DNA from: Asterochloris sp. CNOR1
Lineage: Eukaryota > Chlorophyta > Trebouxiophyceae > Trebouxiales > Trebouxiaceae
DNA length: 64,000 nucleotides
Direction of reading: 5' to 3'
NCBI GenBank assembly: GCA_963969365.1
Contig: OZ017748.1
Location: 3,469,001 to 3,533,000, forward strand
Shown here: positions 36,001-46,261 of the stretch, piece by piece
Numbering within the stretch: position 1 is the stretch's first letter
Layout of the letters: every line of letters begins with the position of its first letter
Made by a program: the position numbers and the translations under genes
The notes under the pieces: generated by a model
Told to the model about the DNA's origin: nothing
Seen by the model: the letters and a program-made list of their open reading frames with translations, nothing else
Databases searched by the model: none

Positions 36001-38204
36001 AGCCGATCAATCATACAGCATGGTGCTATCAAGCTGGCACCATTGCTGGGTTGCTGTCTGACGCCTGGTCTGTCTATCTGCTTGCAAAATGTGGCAATGA
36101 ATACCTCTGGCAATCGTCTATACGCGGCCGTGCAGGTGGGGACTCCCCCCTCATCAGTGTCTCGCTTCTCCAGCGCCTTCTCAGCACAAGCAAGCATCCG
36201 AAAGTTAAGCAGCGAGCACTCCAGCTGCTCACGGCAACCCTCAGCGCAGGTCAGCAGCAGCTTGAGCAGGCCAGCCGAAGACCCTTGGGGACTCTGTCTC
36301 AGGAAATATTTGCCCCGCAAGCTCAGAGCAATGGCAGTGCTTTGAAGGCTCGGGAAGCATGTTTTCAGAGCTCATGTCTGGCCAGAGCTGAGCCACAGCA
36401 GGGGCTCAAGACAGCACTCGACTTGTGGTCTGCTGTCAGGTGGCTGGCAGGGGAGAGAGGGCACCCGGGTGTGCAGCGGGCGGCGGTTTGCTGCCTGGGC
36501 AGGGCTGCGGGGGCAGTCACAGCATACATGGGGCTGTTGTTGCAGCACCAGAGGCAGAGTGTCAACTCACAGGGCAGCCAGGCACTGCCCACACAAGGCA
36601 AGCTGTGGCCACCAGAGGCTGTGCCACAGCCAGCTGAGCCCGCCTTCACCAACCAGGGAGACAGCACACCAGGGGAGTCTGCCAGCAGCCAGCCGCCCGC
36701 TGCTGTTGCTGCACAACCCGGCGATGCAGGCCTGCAAGGGGCTGAAGGAGCACTGGACATCACAATCGCCCTGCTGGGCAGCACTTCTCAGCCAGAGCAG
36801 TTGGTGGACCTGCGGCTGGCCACAGGGCAGGCTCTTGGGACCGCAGGTGAGGTGCTGTTCTGCTCTATGGCCTTAAGTTTCAGCGCAGCGGCCAAGCAAC
36901 ATGCAGCACAAGACTGTACCCTTGCTCCCGACCTGACACGAGCGCAATGGTGTCAAGATCACCCACGGTCCTGCTGTCTGCTGACATCAAGGTGACATCA
37001 TCCCATGGCAGTGGCATCTGGCTCCTGCTGCAATGCCTGCAGGGGTGCTTGTGGAGATCACGTCTGAGCAGGCTGCTGTACGGACACGGGGCGTGAGGGC
37101 CTGGGCACTGGTAGTCCGCCTTCTGGAGGATGACTCTGCGGAGGCAAGCGAGCTCAAGCGCCACGTCAACTTTGCGCTGGTGTCCTGCACTTGCTGAGCC
37201 AGTGTGCTGCGTCTTGTGAGCCATGTTACCTCTGTAGGAGGACAAACAAGAACTGCTCTGAGCTCTGAAAAGTGACCAGGCTCATTGGGGGCCTGAGCTC
37301 CACTGGTTCCGTCTGCTTGCGCTCCAGTGCTGCCAGCCTGCATCTCAGGTCCACTCTTTTCTTGAGCTTGCCATGCAGCCACCTCATCTGCCTTTTCACC
37401 TCCAAGCATGTCGTTCAGGTGCGCAGTGCAGCAGCAGCCACTGCCGGCGCAGCACTTGAGCAGCTGCAAGTGCCATCAGCCGCTGCCGCAATCCACGTGG
37501 AGCATGCTCTGCGCCTGGCAGTGCAGCTGGTGGGCGCTTGTGCACCGCACTGCGCTGCAGCATGGCAGCAGCTGATGGACTGGGTGTTGCCAACAGGTCA
37601 GGTGCTGCCAGATCACGGTGCTCTGCACGTGGTGTCGGCTGCCTCTGCCGCGGCTGCTGAGGGCAGCAGCAATGGGGTGCCAACCCCTGCAGCCGGAAGG
37701 AGCGCTGCTGGCAGCACCTGTCAGCAGCTGGGTGCCGCTGTGAGGGCCAGCGGCCGAGTGTTCGACCATGAGGCAGACAATCAGCATGAGGAGCCCCTGC
37801 TGCTAGCACAGCTGGCTTCACAGCAGCTGGTGGAGGCTGCTCAGCAGGCGCCTGTGAGCACCGGGTCTGACGGTGGCAGTTCTGAAGTAGGACCTTGCTC
37901 AGCTGAGAGCAGAAGCAAAGGACTGAACCTTGCGCCACTTAGAGCTGCAGTCCAAAGCTGGAGCCAGCATTTGAGGGGCCTGCTGCCTGAAACAGACTCC
38001 AGTGTGTCTGAGTGGTGTACGAGTGGCTCTCAGAGACAGGCCAGGCTGCAGCATGCAAGAGCCCTGCTTGCCGCGCAATGTGTAGCTTCCTGCTCCCTCT
38101 CATCGCCAGGTCCCACCCCTGACAGTGCGATCGGCCCCTTCCTGGAGCACACGCTTCTGTCCTTGCCCAGGATCTCATCGTCTAGTCATGCTGCAAGCTC
38201 ATGA
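23574..38204 (+). CDS. THADA: THADA / TRM732-type armadillo-like protein (DUF2428), tRNA 2'-O-methylation cofactor
   Basis: Giant alpha-helical repeat protein; yeast Trm732 and human THADA partner the Trm7/FTSJ1 methyltransferase for 2'-O-methylation of tRNA position 32. Many exons over 14.6 kb; supported ones include 23574-23753, 23864-24171, 24318-24549, 25204-25400, 25543-25719, 37043-37143 and the last, 37419-38204. Conserved DUF2428 core: VRRSAGLPYAFVALF (about 33116), VHALNIIRMAFSN (about 33510), WEVRNAASLAFTSLLVRLLG (about 33828), LFARCPGLHAFLLAEL (about 34197), VHGTLLQLKTLL (about 35322). The C-terminus has RTRGVRAWALVVRLLEDD spliced through a GC-AG intron (37144-37418) to VRSAAAATAGAAL, then VFDHEADNQHEE, ending SSSHAASS. 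A 13-codon CAG run gives poly-Gln at 27036. The 3' end from 36358 on is unit 0 of the 5S array. Central and C-terminal identity is firm; some early exons remain unresolved. Confidence 0.85.
25702..25766 (+). repeat. Adjacent duplicate of a THADA exon end with its donor
   Basis: The exon end atgaaggccctgctgcag followed by a gcaagc donor (25702-25725) is repeated almost at once, with diverged flanks, as atgaaggcactgctgcag plus gcatgt (25741-25764). Confidence 0.65.
25862..26100 (+). repeat. Two-copy tandem repeat of about 115 bp in a THADA intron
   Basis: Copy 1 starts cacagcagccctgccagct (about 25866) and copy 2 gggcagcagccctgctagct (about 25979). Both contain a gag-ct-ga segment, atggctggt and cccagcagcat-tgctgtcctga, in the same order. 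They are diverged and non-coding in my model. Confidence 0.65.
27036..27074 (+). repeat. (CAG)13 trinucleotide run encoding polyglutamine in THADA
   Basis: Thirteen uninterrupted CAG codons inside a THADA exon, between a leucine-rich helix (FLDLVHL) and TGSASEAG. It reads in the THADA frame as poly-Gln. Confidence 0.85.
29895..30012 (+). repeat. Second copy of a THADA donor region in the following intron
   Basis: The exon end cgtgaggctgatgcag plus gtgtgctggg (about 29900-29925) recurs about 100 bp downstream as tgtgaggctgatgcag plus gtgggctggg (29990-30013), with ccctgctgtga also present after each copy. Confidence 0.7.
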
Positions 38205-39408
38205 AACACACTGCTCTCTGCATCAGCCACCGTCAGAGCTGTGCTGGCCCTCCAGTTTTGAGCACTGGCCACACGTTCAACGTGCGCAGTGGAGAGGTGG
38301 AGCAAAGCCACAGCTCTGAAGACAAAACGTCGGAGGCCCCTCTTGGGCACAGCCCAAGAAGGCCATCCCGGATCTCAGGGCCACCAGGCGGCACAGCAAG
38401 GCGTGAACACCCCATCCAGGCAGCGCCTTGGTACCGTCAGACAGGTGGCACTGCGGGAGATGCCTCAACGCCTCGAAGTACAGGAGCTGAGGCAGCTTCA
38501 CACCATGCTGCCTCTGACTGCTCGACGCATCTGTACCTGCCTGATGCCTCTGCTTGGCGTTCTACGACTGTATGAAAGAGGCAGCAAGACGACTCAGGAC
38601 TGTGCACACCACCTGACTCTGCTGTCCAGACCCTGTGTTGGGGTGCAGCCACCACGGAGTCGAAGTCGCACCGGGCCATTGTAGTGTGGGGCTCAAGGGA
38701 AGCAGCTCCGCGCTGATGGTGGATTTGTGTCGCTTCCTTTCTGCATGCAGTGCGGGGCATGACGCAGACAGGCTGTAGTCAGTCGGGGAGTCGTCTCCTG
38801 GCGCCCCTGCTCCTCACAACCTGCCAGGCCGGTGGAGGGCGGAGCCGCTTGGTAGGGCCATCAGCAGCCTTCGTCTCCCACAGGCCCCAGCCCCAGATGG
38901 CTCCTGTGAGATGCCTGAGCAACCCGCCTGGAAGCGCCCTGATCGTGTGGCCGCCACCGGTGCGGCCCAACCTGCTGTCACGAGCAGCATCCGCTGTCAT
39001 TTCAGCGTGGCGCGGACCAACTTGGCTCGCCGAACGCCAGCGACACGCCCCGTCTTGTAGCTGAGCTCAGCAGAGCGGCAGCGGTCGCAGACCGGTGCAG
39101 GCCTGCTGCGTTTGGTGCCTTGGCTGATGTTGGTCGGCCTGGTGTGTCTCCACCACTCCCAACGGGCTTGGTCGACGTCTCCTTAGCAACAGACTGGGTG
39201 GTGTCGACTCGTCCCCTGATGACAGGCGCAGTCGTATGAGCACCTCATGGTGGAGACCTCAGGCCCTGCACATCTATGACCTTGTCAGGACCTCCGAGGT
39301 TGTCGAGGAGTGGGTCCTGGGCCTTTCTGGGGCGGTGTCGGTGCCAGGTCCTGGGCTCAGGCAAAAGCTTTGTGTAGCCAAGCCGTCAACATGAAACCTG
39401 GTCAGCCC
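38205..39408 (+). other. Spacer between THADA stop and first 5S gene (unit 0)
   Basis: 1.2 kb, GC-rich, present in every unit and nearly identical between unit 0 and the later units. It has several modest open frames (for example 38289-38684, 131 codons) with Arg/Pro/Ser-rich, low-information products and no recognisable domain; identity between units reflects homogenisation and is not evidence of coding. No tRNA, snRNA or second rRNA gene was recognised. Confidence 0.55.
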
Positions 39409-39528
39409 ATGCTACGGTCATACCATCCAGAATAACCCCGTTCTCGTCCGATCACGGAAGGCAAACTGGATTGGGCCAGATCAGTACTACGTTGGGTGAC
39501 CACGCGGGAATATCTGGTGCTGTAGCGT
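39409..39528 (+). rRNA. 5S ribosomal RNA (unit 0)
   Basis: Exactly 120 nt. The ends pair as helix I over nine positions (atgctacgg with ctgtagcgt). The internal RNA polymerase III control region is clear: ggaaggcaaactgg (box A area), gggccagatcagtact, and the box C block gttgggtgaccacgcgggaa. Helix II forms between ccatccag and ctggattgg with the usual bulge. A TTTT run (39528-39531) directly at the 3' end fits a Pol III terminator. Same strand as THADA, 1.2 kb after its stop. Confidence 0.96.
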
Positions 39529-39813
39529 TTTGCTCTTGACAGAGTGGGGTGGGGGGCCCTGCAAGGTGCACTTTGGCCATTGGCCCTGTTCCCGGGGCCA
39601 GGGTGAAGGGAGAGGAAGTGGCCAGCAATCTTCAGGGTATGGTTCCTCACAGGTGCAAGCGTCTGAGAGGGTGTCGTCGGCTGCACGAGGTTGGAGGAGA
39701 AGGCCGCCGGCGCAGAGACAGAGGAGGCTTGGCTGGGCACCTGCAGCGCTCCCACTCTTCCACCTCTATGACTTGCGGCGGCGCTGTGTGACAGTGCCAG
39801 CCGCACGGGGATC
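39529..39813 (+). other. Post-5S spacer of unit 0
   Basis: About 285 bp from the 5S terminator to the repeat junction, repeated in each unit. It is G-rich (gtggggtggggggccc) at its start. No gene recognised. Confidence 0.6.
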
Positions 39814-41428
39814 ATGTTTTCAGAGCCCATGTCTGGCCAGAGCTGAGCCGCAGCAGGGGCTCAAGGCAGCACCCGACTTGCGGTGTCAGGCGGCTGGCAG
39901 GGGAGAGAGGGCGCCCAGGTGTGCAGCTGCCCAGGCAGGGCTGCGGGGGCAGTCACAGCATACGTGAGGCTGCTGTTGCAGCACCAGAGGCAGGGTGTCG
40001 ACTCACAGGGCAGCCAAGCACTGCCCACACAAGGCAAGCTGTGGCCACCAGAGGCTGTGCCACAGCCGGCTCAGCCCGCCTTCACCAACCAGGGAGACAG
40101 CACACCAGGGGAGTCTGCCAGCAGCCAGCCGCCCGCTGCTGTTGCTGCACAACCCGGCACTGCAGTCCTGCAAGGGGCTGAAGAAGCACTGGATATCACA
40201 ATCGCCCTGCTGGGCAGCACTTCTCAGCCAGAGCAGTTGGTGGACCAGCGGCTGGCCACAGGGCAGGCTCTTGGGACCGCAGGTGAGGTGCTGTTCTGCT
40301 CTTGTATGGCCTGGCAGCTGCCATGCAACATGAAGCACAAGACTGTGCCCTTGCTGCCAACCTGACACGAGCGCAATGGTGTCAAGGCCACCCACAGTCT
40401 TGCTGTCTGCTGACATCAAGGTGACTTCCCAGGGCAGTGCCATTTGGCTCCTGCTGCAATGCCTGCTGGGCTGCTCGTGGAGGTCACGTCTGAGCAGGCT
40501 GCTGTACGGACACGGGGCGTGAGGGCCTGGGCACTGGTAGTCCGCCTTCTGGAGGATGACTCTGCGGAGGCAAGCGAGCTCAAGTCAACTTTGCGCTGGT
40601 GTCCTGCACTTGCTGAGCCAGTGTGCTGCGTCTTGTGAGCCATGTTACCTCTGTAGGAGGACAAACAAGAACTGCTCTGAGCTCTGGAAAGTAACCAGGC
40701 TCATTGGGGGCCTGAGCTCCACTGGTTCCGTCTGCTTGCGCTCCAGTGCTGCCAGCCTGCATCTCAGGTCCACTCTTTCCTTGAGCTTGCCATGCAGCCA
40801 CCTCATCTGCCTTTTCACCTCCAAGCATGTCGTTCAGGTGCGCAGTGCAGCAGCAGCCACTGCCGGCGCAGCACTTGAGCAGCTGCGAGTGCCATCAGCC
40901 GCTGCCGCAATCCACGTGGAGCATGCTCTGCGCCTGGCAGTGCAGCTGGTGGGCGCTTGTGCACCGCACTGCGCTGCAGCATGGCAGCAGCTGATGGACT
41001 GGGTGTTGCCAACAGGTCAGGTGCTGCCAGATCACGGTGCTCTGCACGTGGTGTCGGCTGCCTCTGCCGCGGCTGCTGAGGGCAGCAGCAATGGGGTGCC
41101 AACCCCTGCAGCCGGAAGGAGCGCTGCTGGCAGCACCTGTCAGCAGCTGGGTGCCGCTGTGAGGGCCAGCGGCCGAGTGTTCGACCATGAGGCAGACAAT
41201 CAGCATGAGGAGCCCCTGCTGCTAGCACAGCTGGCTCCACAGCAGCTGGTGGAGGCTGCTCAGCAGGCGCCTGTGAGCACCGGCTCTGACGGTGGCAGTT
41301 CTGAAGTAGGACCTTGCTCAGCTGAGAGCAGAAGCGAAGGACTGAACCTTGCGATCGGCCCCTTCCTGGAGCACACGCTTCTGTCCTTGCCCAGGATCTC
41401 ATCGTCTAGTCATGCTGCAAGCTCATGA
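39814..41428 (+). pseudogene. THADA 3' fragment, unit 1
   Basis: Copy of THADA from mid-exon to the stop. Relative to unit 0 it has lost 5 bp and 14 bp (counterparts of 36429-36433 and 36478-36491), which shifts the frame. The acceptor of the next exon is destroyed (ag to tg, at 40467). It also lacks 195 bp in the last exon, which leaves that exon open. It cannot encode the normal C-terminus; no start of its own is evident. Confidence 0.88.
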
Positions 41429-42632
41429 AACACACTGCTCTCTGCATCAGCCACCGTCAGAGCTGTGCTGGCCCTCCAGTTTTGAGCACTGGCCACACGT
41501 TCAACGTGCGCAGTGGAGAGGTGGAGCAAAGCCACAGCTCTGAAAACAAAACGTCGGAGGCCCCTCTTGGGCACAGCCCAAGAAGGCCATCCCGGATCTC
41601 AGGGCCACCAGGCGGCACAGCAAGGCGTGAACACCCCATCCAGGCAGCGCCTTGGTACCGTCAGACAGGTGGCACTGCGGGAGATGCCTCAACGCCTCGA
41701 AGTACAGGAGCTGAGGCAGCTTCACACCATGCTGCCTCTGACTGCTCGACGCATCTGTACCTGCCTGATGCCTCTGCTTGGCGTTCTACGACTGTATGAA
41801 AGAGGCAGCAAGACGACTCAGGACTGTGCACACCACCTGACTCTGCTGTCCAGACCCTGTGTTGGGGTGCAGCCACCACGGAGTCGAAGTCGCACCGGGC
41901 CATTGTAGTGTGGGGCTCAAGGGAAGCAGCTCCGCGCTGATGGTGGATTTGTGTCGCTTCCTTTCTGCATGCAGTGCGGGGCATGACGCAGACAGGCTGT
42001 AGTCAGTCGGGGAGTCGTCTCCTGGCGCCCCTGCTCCTCACAACCTGCCAGGCCGGTGGAGGGCGGAGCCGCTTGGTAGGGCCATCAGCAGCCTTCGTCT
42101 CCCACAGGCCCCAGCCCCAGATGGCTCCTGTGAGATGCCTGAGCAACCCGCCTGGAAGCGCCCTGATCGTGTGGCCGCCACCGGTGCGGCCCAACCTGCT
42201 GTCACGAGCAGCATCCGCTGTCATTTCAGCGTGGCGCGGACCAACTTGGCTCGCCGAACGCCAGCGACACGCCCCGTCTTGTAGCTGAGCTCAGCAGAGC
42301 GGCAGCGGTCGCAGACCGGTGCAGGCCTGCTGCGTTTGGTGCCTTGGCTGATGTTGGTCGGCCTGGTGTGTCTCCACCACTCCCAACGGGCTTGGTCGAC
42401 GTCTCCTTAGCAACAGACTGGGTGGTGTCGACTCGTCCCCTGATGACAGGCGCAGTCGTATGAGCACCTCATGGTGGAGACCTCAGGCCCTGCACATCTA
42501 TGACCTTGTCAGGACCTCCGAGGTTGTCGAGGAGTGGGTCCTGGGCCTTTCTGGGGCGGTGTCGGTGCCAGGTCCTGGGCTCAGGCAAAAGCTTTGTGTA
42601 GCCAAGCCGTCAACATGAAACCTGGTCAGCCC

Positions 42633-42752
42633 ATGCTACGGTCATACCATCCAGAATAACCCCGTTCTCGTCCGATCACGGAAGGCAAACTGGATTGGGC
42701 CAGATCAGTACTACGTTGGGTGACCACGCGGGAATATCTGGTGCTGTAGCGT
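42633..42752 (+). rRNA. 5S ribosomal RNA (unit 1)
   Basis: Same 120-nt gene as at 39409, with the TTTT terminator after it. Confidence 0.96.
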
Positions 42753-43037
42753 TTTGCTCTTGACAGAGTGGGGTGGGGGGCCCTGCAAGGTGCACTTTGG
42801 CCATTGGCCCTGTTCCCGGGGCCAGGGTGAAGGGAGAGGAAGTGGCCAGCAATCTTCAGGGTATGGTTCCTCACAGGTGCAAGCGTCTGAGAGGGTGTCG
42901 TCGGCTGCACGAGGTTGGAGGAGAAGGCCGCCGGCGCAGAGACAGAGGAGGCTTGGCTGGGCACCTGCAGCGCTCCCACTCTTCCACCTCTATGACTTGC
43001 GGCGGCGCTGTGTGACAGTGCCAGCCGCACGGGGATC

Positions 43038-44652
43038 ATGTTTTCAGAGCCCATGTCTGGCCAGAGCTGAGCCGCAGCAGGGGCTCAAGGCAGCACCCGA
43101 CTTGCGGTGTCAGGCGGCTGGCAGGGGAGAGAGGGCGCCCAGGTGTGCAGCTGCCCAGGCAGGGCTGCGGGGGCAGTCACAGCATACGTGAGGCTGCTGT
43201 TGCAGCACCAGAGGCAGGGTGTCGACTCACAGGGCAGCCAAGCACTGCCCACACAAGGCAAGCTGTGGCCACCAGAGGCTGTGCCACAGCCGGCTCAGCC
43301 CGCCTTCACCAACCAGGGAGACAGCACACCAGGGGAGTCTGCCAGCAGCCAGCCGCCCGCTGCTGTTGCTGCACAACCCGGCACTGCAGTCCTGCAAGGG
43401 GCTGAAGAAGCACTGGATATCACAATCGCCCTGCTGGGCAGCACTTCTCAGCCAGAGCAGTTGGTGGACCAGCGGCTGGCCACAGGGCAGGCTCTTGGGA
43501 CCGCAGGTGAGGTGCTGTTCTGCTCTTGTATGGCCTGGCAGCTGCCATGCAACATGAAGCACAAGACTGTGCCCTTGCTGCCAACCTGACACGAGCGCAA
43601 TGGTGTCAAGGCCACCCACAGTCTTGCTGTCTGCTGACATCAAGGTGACTTCCCAGGGCAGTGCCATTTGGCTCCTGCTGCAATGCCTGCTGGGCTGCTC
43701 GTGGAGGTCACGTCTGAGCAGGCTGCTGTACGGACACGGGGCGTGAGGGCCTGGGCACTGGTAGTCCGCCTTCTGGAGGATGACTCTGCGGAGGCAAGCG
43801 AGCTCAAGTCAACTTTGCGCTGGTGTCCTGCACTTGCTGAGCCAGTGTGCTGCGTCTTGTGAGCCATGTTACCTCTGTAGGAGGACAAACAAGAACTGCT
43901 CTGAGCTCTGGAAAGTAACCAGGCTCATTGGGGGCCTGAGCTCCACTGGTTCCGTCTGCTTGCGCTCCAGTGCTGCCAGCCTGCATCTCAGGTCCACTCT
44001 TTCCTTGAGCTTGCCATGCAGCCACCTCATCTGCCTTTTCACCTCCAAGCATGTCGTTCAGGTGCGCAGTGCAGCAGCAGCCACTGCCGGCGCAGCACTT
44101 GAGCAGCTGCGAGTGCCATCAGCCGCTGCCGCAATCCACGTGGAGCATGCTCTGCGCCTGGCAGTGCAGCTGGTGGGCGCTTGTGCACCGCACTGCGCTG
44201 CAGCATGGCAGCAGCTGATGGACTGGGTGTTGCCAACAGGTCAGGTGCTGCCAGATCACGGTGCTCTGCACGTGGTGTCGGCTGCCTCTGCCGCGGCTGC
44301 TGAGGGCAGCAGCAATGGGGTGCCAACCCCTGCAGCCGGAAGGAGCGCTGCTGGCAGCACCTGTCAGCAGCTGGGTGCCGCTGTGAGGGCCAGCGGCCGA
44401 GTGTTCGACCATGAGGCAGACAATCAGCATGAGGAGCCCCTGCTGCTAGCACAGCTGGCTCCACAGCAGCTGGTGGAGGCTGCTCAGCAGGCGCCTGTGA
44501 GCACCGGCTCTGACGGTGGCAGTTCTGAAGTAGGACCTTGCTCAGCTGAGAGCAGAAGCGAAGGACTGAACCTTGCGATCGGCCCCTTCCTGGAGCACAC
44601 GCTTCTGTCCTTGCCCAGGATCTCATCGTCTAGTCATGCTGCAAGCTCATGA
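43038..44652 (+). pseudogene. THADA 3' fragment, unit 2
   Basis: Same lesions as the unit 1 fragment. Confidence 0.88.
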
Positions 44653-45856
44653 AACACACTGCTCTCTGCATCAGCCACCGTCAGAGCTGTGCTGGCCCTC
44701 CAGTTTTGAGCACTGGCCACACGTTCAACGTGCGCAGTGGAGAGGTGGAGCAAAGCCACAGCTCTGAAAACAAAACGTCGGAGGCCCCTCTTGGGCACAG
44801 CCCAAGAAGGCCATCCCGGATCTCAGGGCCACCAGGCGGCACAGCAAGGCGTGAACACCCCATCCAGGCAGCGCCTTGGTACCGTCAGACAGGTGGCACT
44901 GCGGGAGATGCCTCAACGCCTCGAAGTACAGGAGCTGAGGCAGCTTCACACCATGCTGCCTCTGACTGCTCGACGCATCTGTACCTGCCTGATGCCTCTG
45001 CTTGGCGTTCTACGACTGTATGAAAGAGGCAGCAAGACGACTCAGGACTGTGCACACCACCTGACTCTGCTGTCCAGACCCTGTGTTGGGGTGCAGCCAC
45101 CACGGAGTCGAAGTCGCACCGGGCCATTGTAGTGTGGGGCTCAAGGGAAGCAGCTCCGCGCTGATGGTGGATTTGTGTCGCTTCCTTTCTGCATGCAGTG
45201 CGGGGCATGACGCAGACAGGCTGTAGTCAGTCGGGGAGTCGTCTCCTGGCGCCCCTGCTCCTCACAACCTGCCAGGCCGGTGGAGGGCGGAGCCGCTTGG
45301 TAGGGCCATCAGCAGCCTTCGTCTCCCACAGGCCCCAGCCCCAGATGGCTCCTGTGAGATGCCTGAGCAACCCGCCTGGAAGCGCCCTGATCGTGTGGCC
45401 GCCACCGGTGCGGCCCAACCTGCTGTCACGAGCAGCATCCGCTGTCATTTCAGCGTGGCGCGGACCAACTTGGCTCGCCGAACGCCAGCGACACGCCCCG
45501 TCTTGTAGCTGAGCTCAGCAGAGCGGCAGCGGTCGCAGACCGGTGCAGGCCTGCTGCGTTTGGTGCCTTGGCTGATGTTGGTCGGCCTGGTGTGTCTCCA
45601 CCACTCCCAACGGGCTTGGTCGACGTCTCCTTAGCAACAGACTGGGTGGTGTCGACTCGTCCCCTGATGACAGGCGCAGTCGTATGAGCACCTCATGGTG
45701 GAGACCTCAGGCCCTGCACATCTATGACCTTGTCAGGACCTCCGAGGTTGTCGAGGAGTGGGTCCTGGGCCTTTCTGGGGCGGTGTCGGTGCCAGGTCCT
45801 GGGCTCAGGCAAAAGCTTTGTGTAGCCAAGCCGTCAACATGAAACCTGGTCAGCCC

Positions 45857-45976
45857 ATGCTACGGTCATACCATCCAGAATAACCCCGTTCTCGTCCGAT
45901 CACGGAAGGCAAACTGGATTGGGCCAGATCAGTACTACGTTGGGTGACCACGCGGGAATATCTGGTGCTGTAGCGT
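45857..45976 (+). rRNA. 5S ribosomal RNA (unit 2)
   Basis: Same 120-nt gene and terminator as at 39409. Confidence 0.96.
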
Positions 45977-46261
45977 TTTGCTCTTGACAGAGTGGGGTGG
46001 GGGGCCCTGCAAGGTGCACTTTGGCCATTGGCCCTGTTCCCGGGGCCAGGGTGAAGGGAGAGGAAGTGGCCAGCAATCTTCAGGGTATGGTTCCTCACAG
46101 GTGCAAGCGTCTGAGAGGGTGTCGTCGGCTGCACGAGGTTGGAGGAGAAGGCCGCCGGCGCAGAGACAGAGGAGGCTTGGCTGGGCACCTGCAGCGCTCC
46201 CACTCTTCCACCTCTATGACTTGCGGCGGCGCTGTGTGACAGTGCCAGCCGCACGGGGATC

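Larger units (their letters stand above)
39814..43037 (+). repeat. Array unit 1 (3,224 bp)
   Basis: First unit of the homogenised type. Variant states: gcagcacccg at the left end, gaaagtaacc in the THADA fragment, no 14-bp duplication, ccgcacgggg at the right end. Confidence 0.95.
43038..46261 (+). repeat. Array unit 2 (3,224 bp)
   Basis: Variant states as unit 1, including gaaagtaacc at about 43912. Confidence 0.95.

Noticed and set aside
38289-38684. 131-codon plus-strand ORF in the spacer of every unit
   Set aside because: Arg/Pro-rich with no domain; identity between units is due to homogenisation. Kept only as a note in the spacer entry.
39217-39222. tgatga resembling a C box of a C/D snoRNA in the 5S spacer
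   Set aside because: No D box (ctga) at a suitable distance and no terminal stem.
39402-39830. 142-codon minus-strand ORF repeated in every array unit
   Set aside because: It lies antisense over the 5S rRNA gene and its flanks; its conservation between units follows from the tandem repeat, and the product has no protein-like features.
40815-41402. 195-codon minus-strand ORF in the array
   Set aside because: Antisense shadow of the Ala/Gln-rich THADA last exon; composition follows the opposite strand.
40556-41428. 290-codon plus-strand ORF repeated in units 1-7 as an independent gene
   Set aside because: Its second half is the THADA last exon and its first half is translated intron. The upstream exon is frameshifted and the acceptor lost, so I treat it as a pseudogene fragment.
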